The notes under the pieces: generated by a model
Databases searched by the model: none
Told to the model about the DNA's origin: nothing
The model's input: only the letters and a program-made list of their open reading frames with translations
Translations under genes and position numbers: made by a program
NCBI RefSeq assembly: GCF_004768545.1
Contig: NZ_CP038635.1
Span: forward strand, 3,621,501-3,685,500
Reading direction: 5' to 3'
Source of the DNA: Cupriavidus oxalaticus
GTDB taxonomy: Bacteria; Pseudomonadota; Gammaproteobacteria; Burkholderiales; Burkholderiaceae
DNA length: 64,000 bases
Shown: positions 37,480-45,943 of the stretch, in pieces
How positions within the stretch are numbered: position 1 is the stretch's first letter
Layout: each line of letters starts with the position of its first letter

Positions 37480-37547
37480 TTGTCCACAGTGTTATCCGCC
37501 CCCTTATCCTCAGGGATATCCGCAGCTTATCCACATCTCTTTCCACA
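37480..37547 (+). promoter_or_regulatory. Array of six DnaA-box-like 9-mers at 11-12 bp spacing
   Basis: TTGTCCACA (37480), TTATCCGCC (37492), TTATCCTCA (37504), ATATCCGCA (37516), TTATCCACA (37527) and CTTTCCACA (37539) lie on the same strand with start-to-start spacings of 12, 12, 12, 11 and 12 bp. The fifth matches the DnaA box consensus exactly and the others differ by one to three bases. The array ends 19 bp before the MOSC gene start. Confidence 0.65.
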
Positions 37548-37566
37548 ACCACAAGCGGGGGCGCAC

Positions 37567-38205
37567 GTGAGCGATTCCGGACGCTGGCAAGGCAATGCAC
37601 GCGTGCTGGCCGTGAGCCTTGGCAAGGCGATCCCGCTGGTCGTGGCCGGCGCAGGCACCGAGGCGGTGGTGCTGTCCGGCATCCGCAAGCATCCCGTCAG
37701 CACCCTGCTGCACCCGCTCTCGGTGCAGGTGCGGCCGCTGGGCATGGCCGGCGACGAGCAGGCCGACCTGACCGTCCACGGCGGCCGGGACAAGGCGGTC
37801 TACGCCTATCCGTCCGAGCACTACCCCTGGTGGAATGCGCGCCGGCGCGCTTGCGGGCAACCCGAATCGGCACAGCCGCTGCCGTTCGGCGCTCTGGGCG
37901 AGAACCTGAGCCTGGAAGGCCTGCTGGAGTCCGACCTGTGGATCGGCGACCTGGTGCGCGCCGGGACGGCGCTGCTGCGGGTGGAGGCGCCGCGCCGGCC
38001 CTGCTACAAGTTCAATGCCGCGCTCGGCTACCGCCACGCGGTGCGCGACATGGTGCAGAGCGGGTATTCGGGCGTCTACCTGAGCGTGCTGGTGACCGGC
38101 CAGGTTCGCGCCGGCGACGCCATCATTGTGCAGCCGGGGCCACGCGAACTGTCGATCGACAGCGTTAACCAGTGGCGTCGTGACAGCCGGCGGCAGCTTT
38201 TCTGA
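37567..38205 (+). CDS. MOSC-domain protein (YiiM-like)
   Basis: 212 residues from GTG 37567. It shows the MOSC core: DEQADLTVHGGRDKAVYAYP, GENLSLEG, and the conserved Cys in RRPCYKFN. MOSC domains handle molybdenum cofactor or sulfur; YiiM relatives protect against N-hydroxylated base analogues with MoCo. The GTG start has no strong ribosome site (GGGGGCGCAC), and the gene sits directly behind the DnaA-box-like array. Confidence 0.88.
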   Translation: MSDSGRWQGNARVLAVSLGKAIPLVVAGAGTEAVVLSGIRKHPVSTLLHPLSVQVRPLGMAGDEQADLTVHGGRDKAVYAYPSEHYPWWNARRRACGQPESAQPLPFGALGENLSLEGLLESDLWIGDLVRAGTALLRVEAPRRPCYKFNAALGYRHAVRDMVQSGYSGVYLSVLVTGQVRAGDAIIVQPGPRELSIDSVNQWRRDSRRQLF

Positions 38206-38467
38206 TAATGTTTGTCTAACGATACAAGCGCCTCGCCAACTTCATTTCCGGTTTCCTCCGTGGTCCGGAGGGCGCTTGCCGGCGCCCGTCTTCCCGATAC
38301 CGCCTTACACCCCTGTAACGGACTGTAATACGCGACGCTGGCTCCGGCCGGCGAAGCGCGGTACTAGTAGAGTCTTTGCGCAGCACGCGCCGGCGACATT
38401 CGATCACAACAAGCCGGCGCGGATCACGGGGAGTAGCGCAAGACGCGGTGCAGAGGGTCCACACAAC

Positions 38468-39730
38468 ATGAAAACTGACAGGATCGACCAGCCCAAGGGG
38501 TTCGTCGACAGCAACTGGAGTGCGGCCGCGGGAACCGGGCGCGGCCGGGTTTCGCCGTGGGTACTGGTCTTGGCAGTGCTGGTGCTGGGCGGGCTGGGCT
38601 GGTTTGCCTGGCGCACGTGGCTGGCGCCCAAGCCGGCGCCCAAGCCGCCCGCCGCGGCGGTGGTCACCACCGCGCTGGTGCAGCAGGGTGACGTGCCGCT
38701 GCAGGTCACGGCCAACGGCAATGTCACCGCGCTGTCCACGGTCGAGGTGCGGCCGCAGGTGTCCAGCACGGTGCGCACGGTCCATATCAAGGAAGGCCAG
38801 ACGGTCAAGCCGGGCGACCTGCTGTTCTCGCTCGACACGCGCATGGACGAGGCCAACCTGGCCAAGGCCCAGGCGCAGCTGCTGAAGGACCAGGCCGACC
38901 TGGCCGACGCCCGCCGCACGCTGGCGCGCAGCAAGGAACTGCTCGAGCGCAACTTCATTTCCAGGAGCGCAGTCGATACCGCGCAGGCCAGGGTCGATGG
39001 CTCCGAAGCCACCGTGCGCGCCGACCAGGCCGCCATCGAGGCCAGCCGCGTGGCGATCAGCTATGGCTCGATCCGCGCCACCATCAGTGGCCGCACCGGC
39101 GTGATCAACGCCTTCCCGGGCTCGCTGGTGCTGCCTACCGGCGCCGTGCCGATGGTCACCATCGCGCAGGTGCAGCCGATCGCAGTGACCTTCAGCCTGC
39201 CCGAGCGCCAGCTGGCGGCGCTGCGCGAGGCGCTGCAGGCCGGCCCGGTACAGGTCATCGCCCAGCCCAACGACGGCAGCAAGACCCCGGTGACCGGCAA
39301 GATCACCTTCGTGGACAACACGGTCGATCCGCAGTACGGCACCATTCGCGTCAAGGCCCAGTTCGGCAACGAAGAGCAGCGGCTGTGGCCGGGCACCTAC
39401 GCCAACGTCAGCGCGGTGGTGCAGACGCTCAAGGGCGCGCTGTCGGTGCCGCCGCAGGCGGTGGTGACCGGCCCCGAAGGGCGCTTTGTCTACGTGGTGC
39501 AGCCCGACAGCAAGGTCGCGCGCGTGCCGGTGCAGGTGATCACCACCACCGCCGCCGCGGCCGTGGTGGAAGGCGTGCAGCCCGGCGCCCGCGTGGTGGT
39601 GGAAGGCACGCAGAACCTGCGCCCGGGCGCGCTGGTGCGCGAGGCGCCGGCCGGCGCCGCCTCCGGTGCGGCCGCCGCGCGGCCAGCCAGTGCCGCGAAC
39701 GTTGCCGCCAATGCCGCCGCGGGGCACTGA
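38468..39730 (+). CDS. RND efflux periplasmic adaptor (MdtA-like)
   Basis: 420 residues. An N-terminal membrane anchor (about 28-48) replaces a lipobox. The barrel-sandwich domain (VTALSTVEVRPQVSSTV near 80), a coiled-coil hairpin (about 130-185), beta-barrel and membrane-proximal domains follow in the usual order. An Ala-rich tail closes it. The pump gene starts three bases after the stop. It links the inner-membrane pump to an outer-membrane channel not encoded here. Confidence 0.93.
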   Translation: MKTDRIDQPKGFVDSNWSAAAGTGRGRVSPWVLVLAVLVLGGLGWFAWRTWLAPKPAPKPPAAAVVTTALVQQGDVPLQVTANGNVTALSTVEVRPQVSSTVRTVHIKEGQTVKPGDLLFSLDTRMDEANLAKAQAQLLKDQADLADARRTLARSKELLERNFISRSAVDTAQARVDGSEATVRADQAAIEASRVAISYGSIRATISGRTGVINAFPGSLVLPTGAVPMVTIAQVQPIAVTFSLPERQLAALREALQAGPVQVIAQPNDGSKTPVTGKITFVDNTVDPQYGTIRVKAQFGNEEQRLWPGTYANVSAVVQTLKGALSVPPQAVVTGPEGRFVYVVQPDSKVARVPVQVITTTAAAAVVEGVQPGARVVVEGTQNLRPGALVREAPAGAASGAAAARPASAANVAANAAAGH

Positions 39731-39733
39731 GCC

Positions 39734-42700
39734 ATGACGCTGTCCGAACTCTGCATCCGCCGTCCGGTGATGACGGTGCTGCTGTGCCTGGCCGTGGTCG
39801 TCACCGGCATCGTGCTGTACCCGACCATCCCGATCGCCGCGCTGCCCAGCTTCAACTCGCCGGTGATCCAGGTCACCGCGACGCTGCCGGGCGCGAGCCC
39901 GGAAACCATGGCGGCTTCGGTGGCGACGCAGCTGGAAAAGCAGTTCGCCACCATCCCCGGTGTGTCGGTGATCAGCTCGTCGAACACGCTCGGCAACTCC
40001 AGCATCACCATCGAATTCAACAGCGACCGCGATATCGACGACGCGGCCGTGGACGTGCAGGCGGCCCTGTTCCGCGCGCAGCGTTCGCTGCCGATCGAGA
40101 TGACGACGCCGCCGTCGTACCGCAAGGTCAACCCGGCCGACGCGCCGGTGCTGCTGCTGGCGATCAACTCGCCGGCGATGAGCCTGGCGGACCTGAATGC
40201 CTTCGGCGACAACCTGATCTCGCCCACGCTGGCCACGCTGCCGGGCGTGGCGCAGGTGCAGATCTTCGGGCAGAAGCGCTTTGCCGTGCGCGTGCGCGCG
40301 CACCCGGATGCGCTGGCAGCGCGCGGCCTGACGCTGGACGAGCTGGCCACCGCGCTGAACCGCGCCAACGCCAACACCCCCGTGGGCACGCTCGACAGCG
40401 CGCGCCAGACGCTGACCATCCAGGCCAACCGGCAGATGACCAATGCGGATGCCTTCCGCAACATCATCGTCGCCAGCCAGCCCAACGGCGCGCTGGTGCG
40501 GCTGTCCGACGTGGCCGAGGTCGAGGACAGCGTCGAGACCATCAAGACCGGCAGCTGGCTTAACAACGAGCGCTCGATCGTGCTGGCCGTGCTGCGCCAG
40601 CCCGACGCCAACACCGTGGCGGTGGTCGATGCGATCCAGGCCGCCCTGCCCCGCCTGATCGGGCAGATGCCGGGCTCGGTCAACGTGGCGGTGGTCAACG
40701 ACCGCTCGCGCTCGATCCGCGAATCGATCCACGACGTGCAGTTCACGCTGGCGCTGACGGTGGCGCTGGTGGTGATGGTGATCTTCCTGTTCCTGCGCCG
40801 CGCCGCCGCCACGCTGATCCCCACCGTGTCGCTGCCGATCTCGCTGATCGGCACGGTGGCGCTGATGAAGGCGTTCGGCTACAGCCTGGACAACGTCTCG
40901 CTGCTGGCCATCACGCTGGCGGTGGGGCTGGTGGTGGACGACGCCATCGTCATGCTCGAGAACATCGTGCGCCATATCGAGGAAGGCGTGCCGCCGCTGA
41001 AGGCCGCGCTGGTGGGCTCGCGCGAGATGGGCTTCACCATCCTGTCGATCTCGATCTCGCTGGTGGCGGTGTTTATCCCGATCTTCTTCATGCCCGGCGT
41101 GATCGGGCTGCTGTTCCACGAGTTCGCCGCGGTGGTGTCGCTGTCGATCCTGGTGTCGGCAGCGGTGTCGCTGACGCTGATCCCGATGCTGTGCGCGCGT
41201 TTCCTGTCGGCCGAAAACGTGCCGGTCGACGAGTCGCACCACGCTTATGGCGACCACGCGTTGGCGCAGCCTGCCGTGCCACAGAGGCAGACCATCGGCA
41301 TGCGCTCCACGCAGTGGTTCGAGAACCTGTTCGAGTTCACGCTGCACCGTTATGCGCGCGGACTGGACTGGTGCCTGGCGCACCGGCGCACGGTGCTGGT
41401 GGCGGCGGGTCTGACCTTCGTGCTGACCGCGGTGCTGTTCGTCACGATCCCCAAGGGCTTCTTCCCGGAGGAAGACATCGGCCAGATCCGCGTCAATGCC
41501 GAAGGGCCGCAGGACATTTCCTTTGATGCCATGTCCGAGCGCCTGCGCGATGCGGCCGAGCGCATGCGCGCCAACCCCGCGGTCAAGAGCATCGTGGTGG
41601 CGATCGGCGGCGGCCCGTCGCCGGCCATCAACACCGGGCGCATGTTCGTCGAGCTCAAGCCGCGCGGCGAGCGCAACGCGATGCCCAAGGTGATCGAGTC
41701 GCTGCGCCGCGACGTGGCCGGCGTGCCCGGGCTGGCGGTGTATTTCGCGCCGGTGCAGAACCTGCAGCTCGGCGGGCGCCAGAGCAAGAGCCGCTACCAG
41801 TACACGCTGCAAAGCGTGAAGGCCGGCCAGCTGCAGGACTACTCCGACAAGCTGATGGCGAAGATGCGCGCCGACAGCCTGTTCCGCGATGTCACCAGCG
41901 ACTCGCAGCAGTCGGGCCTGGAGGCGCACCTGTCGATCGACCGCGACAAGGCCAACGCGCTCGGCGTGCAGATGCAGGACGTGCGCACCGCGCTGTATTC
42001 GGCGTTCGGCGAGCGGCAGGTGTCGACCATCTACACGCCGATCGACAACTACTACGTGATCCTGCAGGCGGCCGACCTCGACCGCGTCGACGAGACCGCG
42101 TTCGCCAAGCTCTACGTGCGCAGCAAGACCGGCCAGATGGTGCCGCTGTCGGCGTTCGCCACCACCGAGCGCCGCGTCGGCCCGATCGCGGTCAACCACC
42201 AGGGGCAGCTGCCGTCGGTGACGGTGTCGTTCAACCTTGCGCCGGGCGCGGCGCTGGGCGACGCGTCGGCGCGCATCGACCGCTACAAGCAGGAGATCGC
42301 GATGCCGACGTCCATCTTCACCAGCTGGGGCGGCGACGCGGCGGTGTTCCAGTCATCGCAGGCCACGCAGATCGTGCTGCTGGTGGCGGCCATCGCGGTG
42401 ATCTACACGCTGCTGGGCGTGCTGTACGAGAGCTACATCCACCCGCTGACCATCCTGGCGGGACTGCCGTCGGCCGCGGTCGGCGCGCTGCTGACGCTCT
42501 TTGTCTTCAATATCGAGCTGTCGCTGATCGCGGTCATCGGCGTGCTGATGCTGATCGGCATCGTCAAGAAGAACGCGATCATGATGATCGACTTCGCGCT
42601 GGCGGCGCAGCGCGAGCAAGGCATGACGCCGGCCAGGGCAATCCGGCAGGCATGCCTGCTGCGCTTCCGTCCGATCATGATGACTACCTTCGCCGCGGTG

Positions 42701-42931
42701 ATGGGCGCGCTGCCGCTGGCGCTGGGCCTCGGCGCCGGCGCCGAGTTGCGCCAGCCGCTGGGCCTGGCGGTGGTCGGCGGGCTGCTGTTCTCGCAGGTGA
42801 TTACGCTGTTCATCACGCCGGTGATCTACCTGGCGCTGGACAGGTTCTCGGGCACGGGGCCGCTGCAGATCGACTCGGAAGGCAACAAGCTGCCGGAGAA
42901 GGTGCCTGGGGAGACGGTGCGGCAGCACTGA
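39734..42931 (+). CDS. RND multidrug efflux pump (MdtB/MdtC-like)
   Basis: 1065 residues with the RND layout: helix 1, a large periplasmic loop, helices 2-7, a second loop, helices 8-12. Proton-relay residues are present: the Asp pair in GLVVDDAIVMLENIV (helix 4) and Lys in IVKKNAIMMIDFAL (helix 10). RND permeases with this N-terminus (ELCIRRPVMTVLLCL) belong to the MdtB/C group. A His/Gln-containing cytoplasmic insert (about 495-520) is longer than usual. It acts with the adaptor just upstream; no outer-membrane factor follows. Confidence 0.94.
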   Translation: MTLSELCIRRPVMTVLLCLAVVVTGIVLYPTIPIAALPSFNSPVIQVTATLPGASPETMAASVATQLEKQFATIPGVSVISSSNTLGNSSITIEFNSDRDIDDAAVDVQAALFRAQRSLPIEMTTPPSYRKVNPADAPVLLLAINSPAMSLADLNAFGDNLISPTLATLPGVAQVQIFGQKRFAVRVRAHPDALAARGLTLDELATALNRANANTPVGTLDSARQTLTIQANRQMTNADAFRNIIVASQPNGALVRLSDVAEVEDSVETIKTGSWLNNERSIVLAVLRQPDANTVAVVDAIQAALPRLIGQMPGSVNVAVVNDRSRSIRESIHDVQFTLALTVALVVMVIFLFLRRAAATLIPTVSLPISLIGTVALMKAFGYSLDNVSLLAITLAVGLVVDDAIVMLENIVRHIEEGVPPLKAALVGSREMGFTILSISISLVAVFIPIFFMPGVIGLLFHEFAAVVSLSILVSAAVSLTLIPMLCARFLSAENVPVDESHHAYGDHALAQPAVPQRQTIGMRSTQWFENLFEFTLHRYARGLDWCLAHRRTVLVAAGLTFVLTAVLFVTIPKGFFPEEDIGQIRVNAEGPQDISFDAMSERLRDAAERMRANPAVKSIVVAIGGGPSPAINTGRMFVELKPRGERNAMPKVIESLRRDVAGVPGLAVYFAPVQNLQLGGRQSKSRYQYTLQSVKAGQLQDYSDKLMAKMRADSLFRDVTSDSQQSGLEAHLSIDRDKANALGVQMQDVRTALYSAFGERQVSTIYTPIDNYYVILQAADLDRVDETAFAKLYVRSKTGQMVPLSAFATTERRVGPIAVNHQGQLPSVTVSFNLAPGAALGDASARIDRYKQEIAMPTSIFTSWGGDAAVFQSSQATQIVLLVAAIAVIYTLLGVLYESYIHPLTILAGLPSAAVGALLTLFVFNIELSLIAVIGVLMLIGIVKKNAIMMIDFALAAQREQGMTPARAIRQACLLRFRPIMMTTFAAVMGALPLALGLGAGAELRQPLGLAVVGGLLFSQVITLFITPVIYLALDRFSGTGPLQIDSEGNKLPEKVPGETVRQH

Positions 42932-42987
42932 GGGCGCTAGCCGGATCCATGCTAACGAACGAAACAAGAAAAAAAGGAAGCCGCGTG

Positions 42988-43824
42988 ATGTCATTCCGCT
43001 TGCGCGTTCCGACCATGCTGGCCGCAGCTGCCGCCTTGCTGACCGCAGGCTGTGCTGCCTCGGGCCCCTCGCCGGCTGCCGTCAGCGCCGGCTTTGCCGG
43101 CAAGCCCTACGTGCTGCTGGGCGAGGTCCATGACAATGCCGCCGGACAGCAGCAGCGGCTGGCCGCGCTGACGCGCGCGGTCGAGCAGGGCTGGCGTCCG
43201 GCCATCGCCATGGAGCAGTTCGACCGCGAACGGCAGCCCGATATCGACCGTGCCCGCAAGGAGCGGCCCAAGGATGCCGACTACCTGATCGCGCAGGCCG
43301 GCGGTGGTGCCTGGCAGTGGCCGCTGTACCGGCCGGTGGTGGCGCTGGCGCTGCAGTACGACCTGCCGCTGGTCGCGGCTAACCTGTCGCGCGCGGATGC
43401 GGGGAAGATCGTGCGCGGTGGGCTGGACGGGCTGTTCCCGGCGCACGAGCGGGAGAAGCTTGGCCTGACGGGAGAGTTGCCGCCTGACCTGGTGGCGGCG
43501 CAGACCGCTGTGCTTGACCGCGGGCACTGCGGCAATTTCCCCAAGGCAATGCTGCCCGGCATGCTGGCGGCACAGGCGGCGCGCGACGCGGTGATGGCGC
43601 GGGCGCTGCGGCCTTACGCGCAGCGCGGCGCGGTGCTGATTGCGGGCAACGGGCATGTGCGGCGCGACGTGGGGGTGCCGCGCTGGCTTACTGGCGAGGC
43701 CGGCAAGGTTGTCAGCGTGGGCTACGTGGAGAGCGCGGCGGCGGACGGCGAGTTCGACATGGCGGTGGTGGTGCCGGCGGTGGCGCGCAAGGATCCTTGC
43801 TTGCAGGCGGTGCCTGCAGGGTGA
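42988..43824 (+). CDS. ChaN-family haem/iron-regulated lipoprotein
   Basis: 278 residues from ATG 42988, which has an AAGGAAG site (GTG 42985 is adjacent). A lipobox LLTAGC gives a lipid-modified Cys22. The body has the ChaN pattern: YVLLGEVHDNAAGQQQRLAAL, IAMEQFDRERQPDID, and GNGHVRRDVGVPRWL near the C-terminus. ChaN in Campylobacter binds haem as a dimer; family role in haem or iron handling is probable, not proven here. Confidence 0.88.
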   Translation: MSFRLRVPTMLAAAAALLTAGCAASGPSPAAVSAGFAGKPYVLLGEVHDNAAGQQQRLAALTRAVEQGWRPAIAMEQFDRERQPDIDRARKERPKDADYLIAQAGGGAWQWPLYRPVVALALQYDLPLVAANLSRADAGKIVRGGLDGLFPAHEREKLGLTGELPPDLVAAQTAVLDRGHCGNFPKAMLPGMLAAQAARDAVMARALRPYAQRGAVLIAGNGHVRRDVGVPRWLTGEAGKVVSVGYVESAAADGEFDMAVVVPAVARKDPCLQAVPAG

Positions 43825-44201
43825 GCGCTATTGAGCTATTGCAGGCCCGCAGTCCCCGGATGCGCGGGCCCTCTCCCGCCCGTCCACATGCCAATCCCCC
43901 GCCATCCACGTAAACCCCAACCCCTTCCCACCACTTTTGACAGCCTTTTGACAGTTTCCCCCGCCTAGAATCCGCCCCATGACCGCTAACCCCGGTCTGA
44001 TGTTCACCAATAATCCAAGAACAGTCCCGGCCACGCCCCGCTGCGCCCGGACAGGAGACAAGCCCGGCAGCGCCCCGTGCGCCGCCGGCAAGCCGTGTCC
44101 CAGTCCCCAGCAACGCTCAGGCTGCCCGCCGGAACCCCCGGGTCGGATCGCGGCCAGCCAGTGACTGGCAAGCGATCACCGGTACAACCAAGGAGACCGC
44201 T
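43825..44201. promoter_or_regulatory. Upstream region of tctC
   Basis: 377 bp without a supported gene. It holds a GC-rich hairpin after the chaN-like gene (about 43843-43869), then CTTTTGACAG repeated directly at 43934-43943 and 43945-43954, followed by TAGAAT at 43966-43971. Confidence 0.55.
43934..43971 (+). promoter_or_regulatory. Candidate TctD-dependent promoter of tctCBA
   Basis: Two direct CTTTTGACAG repeats, 11 bp apart, end 11 bp before a -10-like TAGAAT. Direct repeats at helical spacing replacing the -35 box are typical of promoters activated by OmpR/PhoB-type regulators. TctD, encoded at 53095-53769, is of that type. Confidence 0.5.
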
Positions 44202-45170
44202 ATGCGCCGTTCGATTTCCCGTTTTGCCCATGCCGCGCTGGCATCGGCCGCCGTTGCCGCCACCGTCGTTGCCGCGCCCGCCTACGCGCTGGACAGCGTC
44301 AAGGTCATGATCGGCGCCAACCCCGGCGGCGGCTATGACCAGACCGGCCGCTCGCTGGGCGCCGCGATGATCGCAGCCGGCCAGGCCAAGACCGCTTCGT
44401 ACGACAACAAGGGCGGCGCCGGCGGCACCATCGCGCTGACGCAGTTCGTCAACACCGACAAGGGCAACCCCAACGCGCTGATGGTGGTGGGTGCCGTGAT
44501 GGTCGGCGCGATCGAGACCAACAAGCCGCCGGTCACGCTGAAGAACGCCACGCCGATCGCGCGCCTGTTCGCCGACACCATGGTCATCACCGTGCCGGCC
44601 AGCTCGCCGATCAAGTCGATCAAGGACCTGACCACGCAGCTCAAGGCCAACCCGGGCAGCGTCAGCTGGGGCGGCGGCTCCAAGGGTTCGATCGACCATA
44701 TCCTGGCCGGCCTGGTCGCCAAGGAGAGCGGTGTCGATCCCAAGAAGATCAACTACGTGCCGTTCCAGGGCGGCGGCGAAGCCTCGGCCTCTATCATGGG
44801 CGGCCACGTGACGGTGGGCATCGCCGGCGTGTCGGAATTCCTGCCCTTCATCAAGAGCGGCAAGATGCGCGCGCTGGCCGTGACCTCCAAGGACCGCACC
44901 GCCGACATCCCGACGCTGAAGGAGCAGGGCGTCAACGTCGAGATCTACAACTGGCGCGGCGTGTATGGCGCGCCCGGCACCACGCCCGAGCAGCGCAAGG
45001 CCATGATCGATGCGGTGGTCAAGGCCACCGAGAGCAAGGCCTGGAAGGACACGCTGCAGAAGAACGACTGGACCCCGTTCCTGCTGACCGGCGATGAGTT
45101 CGGCAAGTTTGTCGACAGCGAATCGACCCGCCTGGGCGGCACGCTGCGCGAGCTGGGCGTCGCCAAGTAA
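44202..45170 (+). CDS. tctC: Tricarboxylate-binding receptor TctC (Bug family)
   Basis: 322 residues. A signal peptide (about 1-29, ending APAYA) is followed by the Bug-type binding fold: NPGGGYDQTGR, YDNKGGAGGT near 65, and WRGVYGAPGTTPEQR near 250. It captures a carboxylate such as citrate in the periplasm for the TctAB permease. Bug receptors are very numerous in Cupriavidus and Bordetella. It is the first gene of tctCBA. Confidence 0.93.
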   Translation: MRRSISRFAHAALASAAVAATVVAAPAYALDSVKVMIGANPGGGYDQTGRSLGAAMIAAGQAKTASYDNKGGAGGTIALTQFVNTDKGNPNALMVVGAVMVGAIETNKPPVTLKNATPIARLFADTMVITVPASSPIKSIKDLTTQLKANPGSVSWGGGSKGSIDHILAGLVAKESGVDPKKINYVPFQGGGEASASIMGGHVTVGIAGVSEFLPFIKSGKMRALAVTSKDRTADIPTLKEQGVNVEIYNWRGVYGAPGTTPEQRKAMIDAVVKATESKAWKDTLQKNDWTPFLLTGDEFGKFVDSESTRLGGTLRELGVAK

Positions 45171-45178
45171 AGCCCGCT

Positions 45179-45199
45179 GCCGCGCCAAGCCGGCGCGGC
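45179..45199 (+). other. Intra-operon hairpin after tctC
   Basis: A perfect GCCGCGCC / GGCGCGGC stem with a five-base loop begins nine bases after the tctC stop and has no T-run. Such stems often protect the upstream mRNA and let the receptor be made in excess over the permease. Confidence 0.5.
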
Positions 45200-45441
45200 C
45201 TGTGAACCCCCCCCCGTTACCGCATCAGAAAACCGCATCAAACCGCTTTACCTGTCGTGCCTGCCAACACCGCCGGCGATCCCGGCGGCAGGAAAACGGC
45301 ATGGGGCCCGGTGTCCACCTGCGATACCGAAGACAACAACCATATGTCGCCGGGCCTCATTGCCGCGCGGGCCGCAAGCTTAGCTAAGCCAGCGTCGCGG
45401 ACGCCAGCCCCCTTGCTGGCGACAAAGGCCAAGGAGTCTCC

Positions 45442-45915
45442 ATGAAACCCTCGCACGTTGCCATCGGCGTTGCCGTCCTGGCGCTTTCGCTGTTCTTCTT
45501 TCTCGGCCTGTCGGGCATTACCGGCGAAGAGGGCTATGCCGGCCTGTCGCCGCGCTTCGTGCCCACGCTGGTGGCCGTCGGGCTGGCGGTGTGCGGCGCG
45601 CTGCTGACGTGGCAGGGCGTGCGCGGCGGCTTCCACAACATGCCGGAGGAAGATGCCGAACTGCCCAGCGCGCCGCACAACTTCAAGGGCTTCCTGTGGG
45701 TGGCCGCCGGCCTGGTGCTGAACATGGCGCTGATCGGCACGCTCGGCTTCGTGTTTTCTTCCACGCTGCTGATGATGTGCGTGGCGCGCGGCTACGGCAG
45801 CCGCCGCATCGTGCGCGACCTGATCGTGGGCCTGTGCATCACGGTGCCGATGTGGGCGCTGTTTGAATTCCTGCTCGGCATCAACCTGCCGCTGCTCCCC
45901 ATCGCCGGCTTCTGA
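45442..45915 (+). CDS. tctB: Tricarboxylate transport protein TctB
   Basis: 157 residues with four membrane helices (about 7-25, 38-58, 80-105, 120-145), the small poorly conserved subunit of tripartite tricarboxylate transporters. An AAGGAG site precedes the ATG. It is 271 bp after tctC and 28 bp before tctA. Confidence 0.92.
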   Translation: MKPSHVAIGVAVLALSLFFFLGLSGITGEEGYAGLSPRFVPTLVAVGLAVCGALLTWQGVRGGFHNMPEEDAELPSAPHNFKGFLWVAAGLVLNMALIGTLGFVFSSTLLMMCVARGYGSRRIVRDLIVGLCITVPMWALFEFLLGINLPLLPIAGF

Positions 45916-45943
45916 GCCCGCCCGTCCAGCAAGGAGTCTTCGA

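Noticed and set aside
37480..37547. The DnaA-box-like array as the chromosome origin
   Set aside because: There is no dnaA, dnaN, parAB or AT-rich unwinding region nearby. I keep it only as a DnaA-related site.
38216..42199. A 1327-codon open frame on the minus strand across the RND adaptor and pump genes
   Set aside because: It mirrors a well-supported RND operon, has His/Arg/Gly-rich low-complexity content and no family motif. It is a product of high GC codon bias.
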